Assembly: GCA_949592205.1 (NCBI GenBank)
Contig: CATIUR010000017.1
Span: forward strand, 62,001-126,000
Direction: 5' to 3'
DNA: 64,000 nt
DNA from: Helichrysum umbraculigerum
Taxonomy: Eukaryota > Streptophyta > Magnoliopsida > Asterales > Asteraceae
Both the position numbers and the translations under genes were made by a program. Within the stretch, counting starts at the first letter, position 1; every line of letters starts with the position of its first letter. The notes under the pieces are model-generated. The model made no database searches, was not told where the DNA came from, and saw only the letters and a program-made list of their open reading frames with translations. Shown in pieces: positions 50,138 to 60,525 of the stretch.

Positions 50138-51175
50138 AAGTCAATGTACTTGAAAATAGATGCTGAGGTTCCAGAGCCGGATGAAATATACATGGTGAAT
50201 CCTAGGCATGTTCCGGTAACCGATAGAGAACCAGAACCAGAACAGAGGCAACCGGCTCAACAATTTAATTGGGATGAACCGCTTATCGAGTCGGACTCTT
50301 CGGAAAACGAGGAAGATACCACTCAGGAACAATCAACCGCATAATCAGTTCCTGAATCCTCGTCGGCATCGGTGACTCCCATTATTCTACCAGATGGGTC
50401 AATAATGCCAAATCCAAGAAAGCCTCATATGGTATTTAGGCCAAGAGAACCAGAGCTGAAGATTTGTAAATATTTTGAGGTTCGAGGCGAATTAACTGGA
50501 TTGATCAGACAATGGAAATTCGATGAAGTTAATTTTTTGATTCTGATCAAGAGAAGAGATGGCGTGCAGTACTTCCAACCGAGATTTAATTGTTTAAGTA
50601 CTCTGCCAAAGGAAGAATTAAATCGTCTTGCGCAACTGAACTTGGTAAATCATTCAAATGACGGTAGAGGTAAAGCGTTTTAGAAAATCTTGCGTAACGA
50701 TATGGACAGCAATAAGTTTATGTGGATAAGACCAGAACTGGGGATTCGTTATTGTTATAAGAAGAAGCTAGATCCCAGGACTGGAAAACCGATGGTGAAA
50801 TATAATTATCCGCCAGCTGCGTGTGTAAAAAGGGTTCCTTTGCAGTCTCTACCACTGGACGTTCTAGCTTATTTTAGATATTGGTGGTTTGATCCCGATA
50901 CTCAAGAAGCTGTGATTGAGTATTCGACAAGGGAAGAGACTCCAGAAGAGAAGAAGATGTGGAACCACAAGAAACCATACCGGAAAAATCTTCGTGTGTT
51001 CGATCCTCTTGCAATGATTAACATGTCGAAGAATGACTTGAAGGTTCTTACCAAGAATAAAATGAAGTTCAAGCCGGTCGATACCGAAGAAGCTGAAAAG
51101 TATATCAGAGTTGTCAAGGTATGCGTTAGGATGGGCGTTCATGCTAATGGTACGTTCCCTGAAGGCTGGTGTTGA
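50138..51175 (+). pseudogene. Sirevirus third ORF of element C, N-terminus deleted
   Basis: Matches the C-terminal ~40% of the F third ORF (PEPDEIYMVNP...; RQWKFDEVNFLILIKRRDG; YWWFD; GVHANGTFPEGW), with in-frame stops at 50342-50344 and 50681-50683. The junction near 50138 joins the sequence just after RNA module 1 directly to the middle of the ORF, so the second RNA module, the palindrome array and the N-terminal half were removed by one deletion. 51176-51255 holds the polypurine tract (GACATGGGGGAGTT). Confidence 0.85.
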
Positions 51176-51255
51176 TTTTTGAAGATCTACTTGCTGTGTT
51201 TTGAAGATTTTCTGAAGATTTTTTTTGAAGACCAAGCTGCTGACATGGGGGAGTT

Positions 51256-51709
51256 TGTTAGTGCATATTAGTGTTTCAGTCAGTTGGTCTATTGAGTTGT
51301 AATTAAGTGTCGTTTATTGTTTTGTAATAGAAAGTATTTTCTGATTATGCGACACTTAAGTTTTGTTTTAGGCGACACATGCCTAGTGTTGTATAGAGGT
51401 ACTTGGCTAGTGCCGCAATGTGTCGGCCACATGCGACACTTCCTAGTGTCGCATGTAGGTCAGTTTTGTTTTTCGAGTATAAATACAAACCTACGGGTTT
51501 CAAGCTAGGGTTGACGAAACCCTAGCACCATTAGTCAACTTTGTAGTATTGTAATCGTTCCCAAATAGTTTGATCAAGCTAATACATTACGTTATTGAGT
51601 TTAATCCTTTTTTTCGGTTTGATCTTGGTATTGCTATCTTTGATTACTTGTTACCGTTGAGTAATCAGATCGTCCAACCACTGTAGATCCGAGATATAGC
51701 ACACTAATA
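51256..51709 (+). repeat. LTR of element C (3' LTR)
   Basis: 454 bp, differing from 12530-12983 at 11 positions by my count. TSD AAAAG follows at 51710-51714. Confidence 0.93.
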
Positions 51710-51744
51710 AAAAGAGTTAAAGTAAACTCATTATTCTTAAAATG

Positions 51745-51885
51745 TAGTCAAATTATGTCGCTTTGTTGTACTAAGGTACAGACCTGCCACCAATGGTTTG
51801 ACTAAAATATTTGCTTATTAAACCAAAATCAAGTTATGTCGCTTTGTTGTGTTGAGGCACAGACCTGTCACCGCTGTCTTGATTT
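51745..51885 (+). promoter_or_regulatory. RNA modules 2 and 3 of element B
   Basis: Module 2: outer TAGTCAAA (51745-51752) with TTTGACTA (51797-51804), perfect; inner 51767-51780, TGTAC/GTACA with loop TAAG. Module 3: outer AAATCAAG (51826-51833) with CTTGATTT (51878-51885), perfect; inner 51848-51861, TGTGT/GCACA with one T.G wobble and loop TGAG. Both are followed by GACCTG. 51886-52225 is AT-rich, non-coding. Confidence 0.75.
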
Positions 51886-52225
51886 GAAAAATGATTGTTT
51901 TAATTAGATTTCTTGAATATATGTATTAGCACGTTATGAATATGGGAGTATGCAATTGTTGTGAATCTAAGGGAATGTCTACACGAATAATAAGATTTGT
52001 GCTCAATTGCTTATGTATAGATTGTTTATGTGGATTATATAACATTATAAGAATAAGGATAGTGTAAACTGTTTCACTTTCATAGTTACTTAATAAGTTT
52101 TCTTTAGGGATAACAGATTTTTAAATTTAAACATTTGAGTTGAATTGGGGCAAGACTCATGTAAACCCTTTGTAGTTGTTTAGATTAGTGTGGATAACAG
52201 TTTTCTAATTCTTTTAATCGATAGT

Positions 52226-52263
52226 CTACTTGAGGACAAGTAGAATTCTAAGTGGGGGATATT
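52226..52263 (+). promoter_or_regulatory. Polypurine tract and upstream hairpin of element B
   Basis: Hairpin CTACTTG-AGGA-CAAGTAG (52226-52243), then AAGTGGGGGATATT beside the 3' LTR. Confidence 0.82.
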
Positions 52264-53836
52264 TGATAAGCGTATAAATGTACTATATTCCTATAGTATT
52301 TTACCCCATTTACTATATGTTTTTATTGCATTTTAATAAGATTAGATACTGATTTCGTTCATATTTGCATTTAGGTACGAAAATCAAGCTTTATGGAGAA
52401 AAGAGCGAAAAATGGTGAATAATCAAGTTAAATTGCGCGTTTGTGAAGAATCGAGTGGAATTGTGTTTACAAAGTGAAGACGAGCCCAAGTTCAAGTTTA
52501 AAGTTCAATAAAAATCCAAGAAATTGAGCCCAAAGACAAAGCAAAGTCCAAGTCACTAAGCCCAAAGTCAAAAGTCCAAGTTGTTGGGTCCAAATCCTGA
52601 ATGGGCCATTTAGCAGGCGGCTAAGGCCCAAGATCGGTGGTCAAAATATAAAATGGGAAGTCGGCAAGGAAAACGCGTGAGGTGACGTGTCAGAGCTTTT
52701 GGCCGGCAGCCAAGCCCCACAGCCGGCGGCTGAAACCCCAAATTCGCAATTATAAATAGCTCAGTCGGCAGTCAGTTTTACGTTCTGAATTTTAGAGCAA
52801 AAATGTAGTTTACGAATTATATTTCTGTTTTAGGGTTAGGGTTTATATTTTTAGAGTCGTACGTACATTTTGGAGGTACGAGAAGTGATGGTTGAATCCA
52901 TTTCGACTTATCTTCGCGTGATTCGTCATTTGGTTTGTTTCAATTATCGAATATCATTGAAGAATTTGTTATTTGATTTTATGATTCATTTTTATTTGAT
53001 GGATTGATACTTGTAGTATTTGTTTTAATAAATCTTTGATTATGATTATTGATTGATTTCATTTGCACGTTTGTTAAGTTATTTAGTTGCAGACTATTAT
53101 ATGTCCGAAAGATCCTTGTTTATTGGTGCTGAGTTGATTACTTACTTAACGTGGTTGCTAGGATCATTGAGATTGAGTTCCCTTGATAATAGTGATCATT
53201 GATAATTATAAACTTAGGTTTGTAGTTATTGCTAAATACGTTGAGTCTGATAGGTTAAGAGTTAGTAATCAATATCCCTAAGATGAGCAAGACTAATAAG
53301 TAATTATTAGTAGGTATTGTTGAGTCATACCACAGGATCATTATAATAGATCGTGATATACTTAATGCATAACTTAGGGAGAACCCTAGTTATAGATACT
53401 AGTTGGACCTGACCGTTGGCTAGTTGACATTCAATCTGATTTCATTGAAGAATTTGGATTAGATTGATATAAAAGAAATCACAACTAGATAATTAATGTG
53501 TGAATGTATCTTGATATATGAATCTGAGATGAGTTATTACATGCTACTTGTTCCTTTCAGATTGTACATTAGTATTTATATTATTTTAAGTTTAGTTTAT
53601 TTGTTTTAATTATTATTTTATTTATTGTATGTTCTAACGGAACTAAAGCGTTACCCCCATTGGTTCTGTAATTTACAAGATTATTATTGCTTTTGATTCC
53701 CTTTCCTAGTGTTCGACCTGGATTTACCATAAGCTATGCTATTCCGATCGGGTATTCTTGCCTGGTTGTGTGATGGTATTAATTGGTATTTCCTGTACTT
53801 TATAAATAATAAAACGAGTTGCTTTCACACGCATCA
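52264..53836 (+). repeat. LTR of element B (3' LTR, complete)
   Basis: 1573 bp, TGATAAGCG...CACACGCATCA. TATAAATAG at 52751-52759; palindromes GGCCGGCAGCC and AGCCGGCGGCT at 52701-52731. This is the only B LTR with its first ~370 bp in the window and shows the target site into which A went (GTGGT near 52637). Confidence 0.95.
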
Positions 53837-54455
53837 ATAAACGAAAAGTCGCACTCTTTCTGACTCTCTCTCCTAGTCAGCACACTTTTCTGGCATACCT
53901 CTCCCATCCCATTAATGCCACCACGTTCCACCATCATCACCCCTACTCCACTACCACCATCTCCTCCACAAATTGATACTGCCCATTTTCAACCATTCGT
54001 TTCAAGTCAAGTGGATTGCAATATATAATCAGCAACTTAAACAATTTTTCACTTTCCACTTCACTTGATTCACAAAAGCTTTCAGTGCAAAAACCCCAAA
54101 AACTTTTCATCTTCTTCAAATTAGGGTTTATACAAAATTCTGAAAATGGGCAAATCAAAATTCTTTGCAAACTCGTATTCTGCTACTGAAGAGATTAAAG
54201 CTCATCAAGCCTCTTTAGTGAGTGAGGATATGGAAATAACCGTTCCTAAATCGAATTTCTTGGTGAATCTGTCGTCATCCAAAACAGAGTACAGGGAGGT
54301 TTTGACATTTATTTCAAACCATTTTATACTCCCTGCACTCACTTTAACTCCTGGGAAGATGAACCCAGAGTGGCTGAGTGAATTTTGGTATACTTGCAAA
54401 CACTCAGTCGTCGATGGGATCTGTTGGAACATAGAGTGTGACAACAGATCTAGCT
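53837..54455 (+). mobile_element. Fragment H, copy 1: start of another Sirevirus third ORF
   Basis: 619 bp to the right of B, holding a leader and an ORF start (ATG 54146, MGKSKFFANSYSATEE...), cut at CTAGCT (54450-54455), where element A sequence begins. The pattern YREVLTFISNHFILPALTLTP...LSEFWYT lines up with FRPMIEFLRRSRIHYAIT...IEEFYDH of the F third ORF, so H is the N-terminus of a related third ORF. Repeated at 60526-61144 with two changes seen. Confidence 0.65.
54450..54455. other. Tandem duplication breakpoint (microhomology CTAGCT)
   Basis: CTAGCT is shared by the end of fragment H (also 61139-61144) and by A at 2930-2935. Left of it the sequence follows H, right of it A. Coordinates 2936-7836 map to 54456-59325. 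Confidence 0.88.
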
Positions 54456-54864
54456 GGAAGAAAATGGAATACTCATTCCATTGGGTCGACCTGGCATCAA
54501 ACCTAAAAGTGCTGTAAAACTCTACAACCAACTCTCTGTAGATATCCTCCCTGATACTGAATAACCGGGACCAAGCATAGGAAACAAATCCAATGTTTCC
54601 ATCCTCTAATACGTATGGAATAGCCAGTAAATTCCTAATGGCTTCAGCACCATTAGTAAACCCTTCTCTAGCAATCACATGCTCCAAAACATTCCAGTTA
54701 ACAGCATCAAACACCTCAATAGACTGGCCAATATTGGAAGCCAGACGATCTCCAAACTGCATCCTAGCAGTCTCAGTATATGACCCATGAAATGTGAGGT
54801 ATCTATGTGATCTAATCAATGGGTTTTCCAAAGTCTCACCTCCTCGTGCTCTCCTGCTAGACAT
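54456..54864 (-). pseudogene. Athila ORF-1-like frame, truncated duplicate
   Basis: First ~136 codons of the protein at 1935-3344; ATG at 54864, again right after the splice-acceptor-like AGCAG. Beyond 54456 the frame runs on by chance through the antisense of fragment H to 54205, giving a 219-codon chimera from the ATG that has no C-terminal half of the family. The probable intron lies at 54870-55603. Confidence 0.8.
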
Positions 54865-54915
54865 GATAACTGCTAAACAAAACAATTGTTAATAATAGTA
54901 AATAAGCAGTTAATT

Positions 54916-54957
<42 letters not shown>

Positions 54958-55775
54958 CTAAAAATTTCGGCAGCATTTCGGCTTAAAATTGAATAATCCA
55001 CCATAAATGTTTAGCCTAAAACTACCGCAACAATCAATTTCATTAACCTGAATTGCAATTTAAACAAAACTACTCAATATGCATACATGTATATACTTAA
55101 ATAAATATTCCTGACAATTGCATAATCAAATGTATTATAATAACTTGGTACCATTCTGAATATACGAAATTGCACAATCACTAAACTCGAATATTAGCAA
55201 CTAGCAAACATTCATACAAACTCAAAATGAATTATTGTAACACAATTAATCAATATAACAATTTATCACATGACCGTAATCACAAACACGTGTGTACCAA
55301 ACAAATATTTGCATTAATCATCATGTGGTCAGAAAATTAATAAGCACTGAATTAAAACATAGCATAATTGAGCACAACTCATATTCTCAATTACTCATCA
55401 CTAACGAATAATCCAAATAATCTCGAATATGCAATACAATTGAAAAACGAATATGACATTACAATGCATATAGCAATTAGAACATAACTCAATAAAAACA
55501 TGCCAATAATCATACGCGTATCCAAAATACCCAAAATTCTATCATAAACCCTAACTTCCAAACGAGCTAATTAAACAACGAAAATGAAAACGGGAAGTTA
55601 TACCTTGAAGAGGAAAATGCGTGTAACACGAATATGCAAAAATGGCGATGAATGCGTTGCCGGAATTTCCGTTTGGGGGTTGTGGAAGTGAAAACCGTAG
55701 GTGGTTTTTTTAGAAAAAGGTTTTTGGATGAAAAATGAGAAAGAAGGAGGCTGCTGGCGGTTTTCTGCATTTTTG

Positions 55776-55909
55776 ATCCATACGGCGTATGGATTCCATA
55801 CGGCGTATGGATTAAACAGGCCCAAGTCAACTCATTAAACCCAGTCAACGGCCCAGTCCAGCGGCCCAATCAATCCATACGGCGTATGGATTCCATACGG
55901 CATATGGAT
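55776..55909. repeat. Internal palindrome cluster, duplicate copy
   Basis: Same four palindromes as 4254-4387, including the one with GGCATATGG, so that change predates the duplication. Confidence 0.85.
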
Positions 55910-56225
55910 TGAAAAATCTGAATTTTTCAATAAACGATTTTCAACCCAAATTTTAACCCAAATTCACCACTAACTTTATATAATTAAATCTCAAATCTGG
56001 ATGATAATCACGACTTCAAAATCTTCACAATTCCACACTATAAAATAAATAACAAAAATTAACAAACTTAGAAAAGAAAAATATTCAAAATAATACTAAT
56101 ATTCAAACCACACATTCAAAAACAAAAATCCAAACAAACAAAAGTCTAACATAATCCAAAACAAACTAAAATGTTAAAAATAATCCAATAGCATAAGGAA
56201 TATAAAAGGGAATGAAATCATGAAA

Positions 56226-57437
56226 TTAGTTCAATGGATAGAGGACAAAGAAGCTCTTCATCATTTCAGTGACTACATTTTCAACCCCATTACCAAAAGT
56301 TGCAAAACTTTCTAAATGTCCATTGGTAACATGTTGAAGATAAACCAAATCCCAGCTGATTCCTTTTATCACCTTATTAATTACTCCCTCCGGTTCCAAT
56401 ACTAACTTATCACCTACCAGCTTGTACTCACGATCGGGATGATTCTTCTCAAACTCACTCATAAACTCCAAACAATCTGCCACTATCCCAGCATGCTTAC
56501 TCAGAAACGGTTCTTTCCTTAAACTTCTTATTCTAGTTTCAATCCTTGTAATTACCTCATTCTGAACACAAGTTAGTTCTAATCCCGAATCCTTGAAGAT
56601 TTCAACCAATTTAGTGTATATTTCCACCATCCCATAGTGGAAATGCTCCCTCATAGTTAGAACCTTATTGTTATCAACTAAAACATCCAAGTTCAGTACC
56701 ACATAAGTAGCCAAATCAATATCACAATGAGGATGAATGAATTCCGGGTGTGGCCTTTCTTCCTCTTCCTTAGCAAAGCGATCCATTTTTGTCACCATTC
56801 CATGAAGATAGTAATGAATAGTACTCGTAACAATGAACCGATGAGGTGTAATATCCGTCAAATGATCATCTGAATGTAGCAATCTAACCAACTCTCTCAA
56901 ACCAATCCTAAATTCCTTGTCTGCTTCTGCCTTTGGATGACCAGTAGCCTCATACAGAGCCCTAAGCATACGGCCAAGACACGCGGTCTGATTTGCCGAA
57001 TAAGGAAATGCAGAATGCCTCAAAATCTCATATATCTCCGTATATCTTTTCTTCTGAGCTGTGTAGAATTTCTCTTCCTCTTTAATCCTAGTTTCTAGAG
57101 ATTCCCCAAAAGTAGTAAGGGCAATATAGAATTGCCTATCAATCCCATACTGACTCTCAATCACAGCTGCCTCTAACACATCATTTACCAAAACTCGCTG
57201 ACTATCAGTAAAATCCACAGTGGACCTGCTAATAATCTCAGAACTGAAAGGTATATCCCCTCTAAACTCCTCAAGTGCTGATAGCAACCCCTGACAAGAT
57301 GAAGTAATAGGAACGGGAATACACCCTAATTGGGTATAAGGAGGCACCCTCTCGACGGAACTAGCATCCGAAGTAACAGACTGATCACTCTTAACCATGT
57401 TATTATCATTAGCATCACTTTCAAAACTCCTCGCCAT
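56226..57437 (-). CDS. Unrecognised 403-codon ORF, duplicate copy
   Basis: Same length and frame as 4704-5915, unbroken. Three residue differences seen (R to S near residue 17, F to C near 49, Y to D near 74). All the differences noted but one change the protein, which is what neutral drift gives. Function unknown; see the first copy for description. Confidence 0.6.
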   Translation of the reverse strand: MARSFESDANDNNMVKSDQSVTSDASSVERVPPYTQLGCIPVPITSSCQGLLSALEEFRGDIPFSSEIISRSTVDFTDSQRVLVNDVLEAAVIESQYGIDRQFYIALTTFGESLETRIKEEEKFYTAQKKRYTEIYEILRHSAFPYSANQTACLGRMLRALYEATGHPKAEADKEFRIGLRELVRLLHSDDHLTDITPHRFIVTSTIHYYLHGMVTKMDRFAKEEEERPHPEFIHPHCDIDLATYVVLNLDVLVDNNKVLTMREHFHYGMVEIYTKLVEIFKDSGLELTCVQNEVITRIETRIRSLRKEPFLSKHAGIVADCLEFMSEFEKNHPDREYKLVGDKLVLEPEGVINKVIKGISWDLVYLQHVTNGHLESFATFGNGVENVVTEMMKSFFVLYPLN

Positions 57438-57784
57438 TGGACAAACCTAAATAAAATAAATCTGAAAATACAAAACACCACTAACGAAAAACAAGTTAGT
57501 TCACACAAAATAAACAAAAATTAAATAACATGTACAATTTTAAATAAATGTAACTCCAACCGGCGGACGGATTTCCATCCGCCGGTTGAAACTAAAACCC
57601 CAAAAGTTTAACCAATTAAAAGATAATTAGTTTCAACCAGTGAATTAATGAAAACAAATTACAAACTTAATTAAACTTATTAAAACAACTTTACTGAAAT
57701 TAATTAACAAAAGTAACTGTTAAAAATTATTAATTTCTATTCAAATAAACACAACCGCTTTCCCCGGCAGCGGCGCCAAAAACT

Positions 57785-59325
57785 TGATGTCGCTAATGAA
57801 AGCGCGTCTTGTTTTACAATTTATAAATAGAAATACCTAATAAATACTTTCAAGCAACCAGGCAAGAATACCCGATCATTTGTAAATATAGATTGGTAAG
57901 TCAAGTTCGAACACAGGGAAAAGGTGGAATATTTAATAATAGAAAATTAACAATTAACTTGAAAGCAGTAAATATGGGGTGCGTTTTAGTTCAGTGCGAA
58001 CATTTTAGAAAACAATTGATTAAAATAAACAAACTTTAATAAAACTTAATTTAAAATTACCAATAAATATAATAATAAATCCTAATTGGAAGGAACAAGT
58101 AATTGTATAGTTAATGTTACTTAGATTCATATTTCCCGATTGATTACGTATTGATTATCTAATTGTGATTCCTTTAGATCAACTTAATACCAAATTCTTC
58201 AATGAATACTAAGTCGAATATGAACTAGCCAACGTTTCGGGTCCAACTAATTCCTATAATCTAGGGTCCAACATGAAACACTGGTTCCAATGTCACAAGA
58301 TGATCAGTCAATTGTGTGCCTTTCCCTAAATTTTACATTAAACATTCACAACGCCTTATAATTAACTCTATTGGTATGACTCAACAATACCCAATAATTA
58401 ACTTATTGTCTTGCTCATTTTAAAGTAAATTATTATTGTATACTCGACCTATCAGACTCAACGTATTTAGTGATAAATCAAAACCCTAAAATTATGACCA
58501 TCAATAGTTAATAACATTAAAGGAACTCAATCTCAATAACATTATTAACCACGTGAAGTAACAATAATAACTAGTTACCAATAAACAAGTGTCCACGAGC
58601 AATATAACCGTTTTTAATCAAATAACTTATTCAATACGCAATAACAATCGTTCCATAATCATAATCTAAGTTAAATAAACTACACAATCACTTTGGATAT
58701 TCAATTCATCATCAAAACAGAAATATTCAGATTCATTATATCAAATTTTTCAATGAAAATAAAGAAACGAAATATACCGAATCGATTAACGATGAACTAC
58801 GAAAGATTAGAGCGAATTATCCTCGTTCCTTAGCTTCCGTACCTCCAAACTAACCCTAAAATACGAAATTAAAACCCTAAAATACGTCTGAAACCGAAAG
58901 AAAATGAAAACCCTTCAAAACTGTCGAAATAAGGTTTTTACGCGTTTTTATACTTCTGTGATTTTTGATCCATACGGCGTATGGATTGATTTCAAGCCCA
59001 GCCCAGACTCGCGTAACCTGGGCCTCCACTGCTGCAATCCATACGGCGTATGGATTCCATACGGCGTATGGATGCTTTTTCCAGCCGATTTCTTGACTTT
59101 TCTTATTTCATTCTTTTCTTCGACTTCGGCTCTCATTATTCTTCAAATATGCATCATTTAGCTCGATTATTGACTGTTTTCCGTTCCTTTTCCATAAACG
59201 CTCCATTTCCACATCTATTTGCAAATATGAACGAAATCAATATCTATTCTAAACAAAATGCAATAAAAACATTCAAGATTAGGGGTAAACTACTACTAAA
59301 ATATAGTACTTTTGAGCGTTTATCA
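57785..59325 (-). repeat. LTR of element A, duplicate copy
   Basis: 1541 bp; lacks one palindrome unit at 58969 relative to 7459-7498. Ends TTTATCA, followed by GCGGT (59326-59330). Confidence 0.95.
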
Positions 59326-60525
59326 GCGGTCAAAATATAAAATGGGAAGTCGGCAAGGAAAACGCGTGACGTGATGTGTCAGAGCTTTTGGCCGGCGGCC
59401 AAGCCCCACAGCCGGCGGCTGAAACCCCAAATTCGCAATTATAAATAGCTCAGTCGGCAGTCAGTTTTACGTTCCGAATTTTAGAGCAAAAATGTAGTTT
59501 ACGAATTATATTTCTGTTTTAGGGTTAGGGTTTATATTTTTAGAGTCGTAGGTACATTTTGGAGGTACGAGAAGTGATGGTTGAATCCATTTCGACTTAT
59601 CTTCGCGTGATTCGTCATTTGGTTTGTTTCAATTATCGAATATCATTGAAGAATTTGTTATTTGATTTTATGATTCATTTTTATTTGATGAATTGATACT
59701 TGTAGTATTTGTTTTAATAAATCTTTGATTATGATTATTGATTGATTTCATTTGCACGTTTGTTAAGTTATTTAGTTGCAGACTATTATATGTCCGAAAG
59801 ATCCTTGTTTATTGGTGCTGAGTTGATTACTTACTTAACGTGGTTGCTAGGATCATTGAGATTGAGTTCCCTTGATAATAGTGATCATTGATAATTATAA
59901 ACTTAGGTTTGTAGTTATTGCTAAATACGTTGAGTCTGATAGGTTAAGAGTTAGTAATCAATATCCCTAAGATGAGCAAGACTAATAAGTAATTATTAGT
60001 AGGTATTGTTGAGTCATACCACAGGATCATTATAATAGATCGTGATATACTTAATGCATAACTTAGGGAGAACCCTAGTTATAGATACTAGTTGGACCTG
60101 ACCGTTGGCTAGTTGACATTCAATCTGATTTCATTGAAGAATTTGGATTAGATTGATATAAAAGAAATCACAACTAGATAATTAATGTGTGAATGTATCT
60201 TGATATATGAATCTGAGATGAGTTATTACATGCTACTTGTTCCTTTCAGATTGTACATTAGTATTTATATTATTTTAAGTTTAGTTTATTTGTTTTAATT
60301 ATTATTTTATTTATTGTATGTTCTAACGGAACTAAAGCGTTACCCCCATTGGTTCTGTAATTTACAAGATTATTATTGCTTTTGATTCCCTTTCCTAGTG
60401 TTCGACCTGGATTTACCATAAGCTATGCTATTCCGATCGGGTATTCTTGCCTGGTTGTGTGATGGTATTAATTGGTATTTCCTGTACTTTATAAATAATA
60501 AAACGAGTTGCTTTCACACGCATCA
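59326..60525 (+). repeat. Recombinant solo LTR of element B (start cut off by A)
   Basis: Followed directly by fragment H and not by a primer binding site, so all of B's interior is missing. Left of 59691 it shares five diagnostic bases with the 5' LTR (7837-9032); from 59698 on it shares at least seven differences, including two indels, with the 3' LTR (52264-53836). TATAAATAG lies at 59440-59448. Confidence 0.9.

Larger units (their letters stand above)
12530..51709 (+). mobile_element. Element C: decayed Sirevirus-type Copia retrotransposon
   Basis: LTRs of 454 bp at 12530-12983 and 51256-51709, TSD AAAAG. It has a tRNA-iMet type primer binding site, gag with two CCHC knuckles, protease, integrase, RT and RNase H in Copia order, a third ORF before the 3' LTR, and palindrome arrays in LTR and leader: the Sirevirus layout. 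It spans 39 kb because D, F (with E inside) and a hAT sit in it. Many stops and frameshifts. The LTRs differ at 11 sites of 454 by my reading (2.4%). Confidence 0.9.
7837..53836 (+). mobile_element. Element B: Athila-like Gypsy retrotransposon without pol, host of C
   Basis: Plus strand. Its 5' LTR is split by A, so only 7837-9032 is in the window; the 3' LTR is 52264-53836. It has a tRNA-Asp type primer binding site, a probable intron, an Athila ORF-1-like pseudogene, an internal purine tract with hairpin, three RNA modules and a polypurine tract. No pol. Element C is inserted at 12530-51709 with TSD AAAAG (12525-12529 and 51710-51714); taking C out restores continuity with element A's homologous 3' region. 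Without C the internal part is about 4 kb. The LTR pieces differ by about 13 substitutions and three indels over ~1.2 kb by my reading. Confidence 0.88.
54456..59325 (-). mobile_element. Element A, duplicated partial copy
   Basis: Second copy of 2936-7836: truncated Athila ORF-1-like frame, intron, 403-codon ORF, primer site (57762-57784) and complete 5' LTR. I count about 20 substitutions, one 14-bp deletion (near 57725), a loss of one palindrome and a poly(A) length change over ~4.9 kb, roughly 0.4%. Confidence 0.93.
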
